Source: Candidatus Cloacimonadota bacterium
Lineage (GTDB): Bacteria; Cloacimonadota; Cloacimonadia; JGIOTU-2
Assembly: GCA_021158425.1 (NCBI GenBank)
Contig: JAGGUR010000131.1
Span: 1 to 6,665, forward strand
Direction of reading: 5' to 3'
Length of the DNA stretch: 6,665 nucleotides
Shown: positions 4,378 to 6,665 of the stretch, piece after piece
Numbering within the stretch: the first letter of the stretch is position 1
Layout: the number at the start of each line of letters is the position of its first letter
Position numbers and translations under genes: made by a program
Notes under the pieces: model-generated
Seen by the model: the letters and a program-made list of their open reading frames with translations, nothing else
Database searches by the model: none
What the model was told of the DNA's origin: nothing

Positions 4378-6665
4378 TTACAATAACGATACAGGGTCCA
4401 TATCAATCTGCATCTTTATGTAACTCGGTATTTTTACATTTTGCTGAAACCAGTCAATAAACTTGTAAACTGCGTTTCTATCTTTTGCTTTAATCACAAT
4501 ATGATACCGATATTGTTTGCGAATTTTACTTAATGGCGCTGCAACTGGACCCAAGATAATTATTTTTTCTGAATTGTCAAATTGTTTTAGTTTCCTCCTA
4601 ATTGCAAACACGATTTTCTTTAATTTGTTTTCGTCATTCAATATAAAAAGCAATCTAACTAATTTTGTATATGGTGGATAATGAAGCTTTTTTCTCAATT
4701 TAAATTCCTGTTCTATAAAGCCGAGAAAGTCCTGTCTTTGTGCAAACTGAATGCTATAATGTTTAGGATTGTAGGTTTGCACTATGACTTCGCCTTTTTT
4801 TTCACTTCTGCCTGTGCGTCCTGCTACTTGTGTAATATGCTGGAAGTTTCTTTCAGCAGCACGAAAGTCGGGTAGATTAAGATTTACATCTGCTGAGATT
4901 ATGCCAGCAAGAGTTACATTTGGGAAATCCAGCCCTTTTATTATCATTTGTGTTCCAAGCAAAATATCAATATAACCATTTTTTACTTTATTAAACACCT
5001 TTTGATAGACCTGTTTTCCTCTGGTTGTATCTGTATCCATACGGGCAATTCGTGCGGTAGGAAAAAGGAACTCCAGATTTTTTTCTATCTTCTCAGTTCC
5101 TGGAGAGCCAAAGTTAAATATGTATCCGCCGCATTCTGGACACTTTTTCGGCAAAGCCTGATTATATCCGCAATAATGGCAAACCATACGATTGTTGTAG
5201 GAATGATAGGTAAGACTAATATTGCAATTTTTACACTGGAAAACCTTTCCGCATTTTACACATTGGATATAAGAAGCATAACCTCTCCTATTTTGAAAAA
5301 GAATTATCTGCTCTTTCTTTATTAATCGGTCTTCTATTTTGTCTTTAAGAAGTTGTGATAAGATTTCAGTATGGTCCTTTTCTTGTCGCATATCAACGAT
5401 AGTGAGTTCAGGCAGAATTTGATTTTGTACTCTTTCCTTCATTTCCAACAACTGATATTTGTTTTGACTTGCATTATAGTATGATTCCAGAGAAGGAGTA
5501 GCACTTCCTAAAACTACAACGGCATTATTTAATTTTCCTCGCAATACAGCCATATCTCTGCCATTATAAAGAGGGTTCATTTCAGTTTGCTTGTAAGTGT
5601 TTTCGTGCTCTTCATCCACGATTATCAAACCAATCTTTTTAAGTGGAGCAAAAATAGCACTACGAGGGCCAATTACGATTTTCTTTTTACTTCTATTAAT
5701 TTCATTCCATGAATAAAGTCGTTCTCTATCACTGAGTTTGCTGTGGATAACCGCAATATCATCCCCAAAATGGGCGTAAAATCTTTCAACAGTTTGAGGA
5801 GTTAACGATATTTCAGGTATAAGCATTATTGCTGTTTTCCCTTTTGTTAATACTTCTTTTATCACTCTGATATAAACTTCTGTCTTTCCACTTGATGTAA
5901 CTCCGTGCAAAAGAAATGTTTGAAATTTTTTTGAAGAGATTGCTTTTTTAATCTCTGAAACGATATTATCTTGCTCACCTGTAAGTTCAAATTGTGGAGG
6001 AGAAAATTTGTTGATACTTCCAAAAATGTCGGGATAAACTTCTTTTTTGACGAGATTGACCAGTCCCTTTTTTCTCAACTTATTAATAATACTATAAGAG
6101 AATTTTTTAGCAATCTCGGAAACAGGGATTGTCCTTTCCTCACTTTTTAGAAATTCATAAAGCTCTCTTTGTGTAGAGGTTAAATCTGTGGTTGCTTTTT
6201 TCTCAGTTAGTTTTAGACAATTGACTGTTTTCTTTTCAATTTTTCTTTTATAACTCCTTTCAATTTCAATAATGTTTTTCTTTTCCATCTCTAACAAAGT
6301 CTTAAATAGCGAGGGAATTTTTTGTTGAGATAAGACGGGTATATTAACTGGTTGCCCAGATTTTTTCAAAAAACCAATTATTTTTTTGTATTGCAGGTTA
6401 GTAAAATTTTCATTTTTTAGACTAATTTTCTGAATTGTATTCACATTAAGTCCTGCTGGAAGCATAGCCTTTAGCACTAAACCAATTGGACAGAAATAAT
6501 ATTTTGAAATCCAGTTTGCCAGCTTAAATAATTCATCATTAATAATTGGTTTTTCATCAATAATCTCTTTTATTTCTTTTACTTTTTCTGGTTCAAAATC
6601 AATCTTTTCAGGAAATCCGATTATGATACCAGTTTGCAGTCTGTAATTAAAATCTATAAGAACCC
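4378..6665 (-). CDS. priA: PriA, replication restart DNA helicase / primosomal protein N' (partial, N-terminus beyond right edge)
   Basis: PriA recognises stalled forks and D-loops and reloads the replicative helicase. The frame is open to the right edge: 761 residues are visible, and roughly 25-40 more are expected. The upstream part reads LANWISKYYFCPIGLVLKAMLP, the typical end of the 3'-DNA-binding domain, so the GTG at 6477 is internal. A winged-helix segment follows (about 6000-6180), then Walker A GVTSSGKTE (about 5878-5904), DEEH (5605-5616), VVLGSATPSLES, and a zinc module with eight cysteines as four CxxC pairs, CVKC, CKNC, CHYC, CPEC (about 5130-5262). Next come LLGTQMIIKGLDFPNVTLAG and QVAGRTGRSEKKG, and a C-terminal domain beginning near KLHYPPYTKLVRL. 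The TSSGKT form of Walker A is familiar from Bacteroidota-like PriA. The stop is TAA at 4378-4380, 149 nt before the polyprenyl synthase start. The protein is cytosolic. Identification is secure. Confidence 0.97.
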   Translation of the reverse strand, partial: VLIDFNYRLQTGIIIGFPEKIDFEPEKVKEIKEIIDEKPIINDELFKLANWISKYYFCPIGLVLKAMLPAGLNVNTIQKISLKNENFTNLQYKKIIGFLKKSGQPVNIPVLSQQKIPSLFKTLLEMEKKNIIEIERSYKRKIEKKTVNCLKLTEKKATTDLTSTQRELYEFLKSEERTIPVSEIAKKFSYSIINKLRKKGLVNLVKKEVYPDIFGSINKFSPPQFELTGEQDNIVSEIKKAISSKKFQTFLLHGVTSSGKTEVYIRVIKEVLTKGKTAIMLIPEISLTPQTVERFYAHFGDDIAVIHSKLSDRERLYSWNEINRSKKKIVIGPRSAIFAPLKKIGLIIVDEEHENTYKQTEMNPLYNGRDMAVLRGKLNNAVVVLGSATPSLESYYNASQNKYQLLEMKERVQNQILPELTIVDMRQEKDHTEILSQLLKDKIEDRLIKKEQIILFQNRRGYASYIQCVKCGKVFQCKNCNISLTYHSYNNRMVCHYCGYNQALPKKCPECGGYIFNFGSPGTEKIEKNLEFLFPTARIARMDTDTTRGKQVYQKVFNKVKNGYIDILLGTQMIIKGLDFPNVTLAGIISADVNLNLPDFRAAERNFQHITQVAGRTGRSEKKGEVIVQTYNPKHYSIQFAQRQDFLGFIEQEFKLRKKLHYPPYTKLVRLLFILNDENKLKKIVFAIRRKLKQFDNSEKIIILGPVAAPLSKIRKQYRYHIVIKAKDRNAVYKFIDWFQQNVKIPSYIKMQIDMDPVSLL

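Noticed and set aside
4948..5325. Plus-strand open frame of 125 codons antisense to priA
   Set aside because: It lies wholly within the zinc-module and motor region of priA, which shows strong family motifs on the other strand; Cys/Ile/Phe-rich translation is typical of an antisense shadow.
4378..6477. priA starting at the GTG at 6477
   Set aside because: Codons upstream of it encode recognisable PriA sequence (LANWISKYYFCPIG), so the GTG is an internal valine and the gene continues off the right edge.
1..6665. CRISPR array, tRNA, rRNA or transposase gene
   Set aside because: No regularly spaced repeats of CRISPR size, no cloverleaf or rRNA-like stretch, and no transposase motifs were seen on either strand.

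Overview
The window is AT-rich (about one third G+C by eye) and densely coding. All six genes I can support lie on the minus strand, so transcription runs from the right edge to the left edge. It is bacterial, not archaeal: the first gene is priA, a bacterial replication-restart helicase. Its Walker A variant GVTSSGKTE, together with a bacterial group II-type GGGP synthase, fits the FCB superphylum (Bacteroidota, Cloacimonadota, Marinimicrobia and relatives). A Cloacimonadota-like organism is my guess from overall character, not something the sequence proves.

Right to left: (1) priA, missing only its extreme N-terminus at the window edge; (2) a short-chain polyprenyl diphosphate synthase whose residues before the first Asp-rich motif look like those of GGPP synthases; (3) a UbiA-superfamily membrane prenyltransferase of the digeranylgeranylglyceryl-phosphate synthase (DGGGPS) type; (4) a (geranylgeranyl/heptaprenyl)glyceryl phosphate synthase (GGGPS); (5) a PHP-type protein-tyrosine phosphatase of the CpsB/CapC/YwqE family, starting with TTG; (6) a DUF89/ARMT1-like metal-dependent phosphatase, cut by the left edge.

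Genes 2-4 form a coherent pathway. Gene 2 could make geranylgeranyl diphosphate, gene 4 could attach it to sn-glycerol-1-phosphate by an ether bond, and gene 3 could add the second prenyl chain. That is the core of archaeal-type ether lipid synthesis, here in a bacterium. Glycerol-1-phosphate dehydrogenase, CDP-archaeol synthase and geranylgeranyl reductase are not in the window.

No gene-free stretch exceeds 300 bases, but four of the five intergenic spacers hold structure. There is a 17-bp near-perfect inverted repeat between genes 4 and 5, a 13-bp-period CAGTAG-type tandem repeat between genes 3 and 4, and a GC-rich protein-like segment between genes 2 and 3. Upstream of gene 2 there is a direct-repeat pair plus an A/T palindrome. 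These look like dispersed repeats or control sites; testing that needs the rest of the genome. Two minus-strand starts were moved inward from the longest open frame, for genes 2 and 3.
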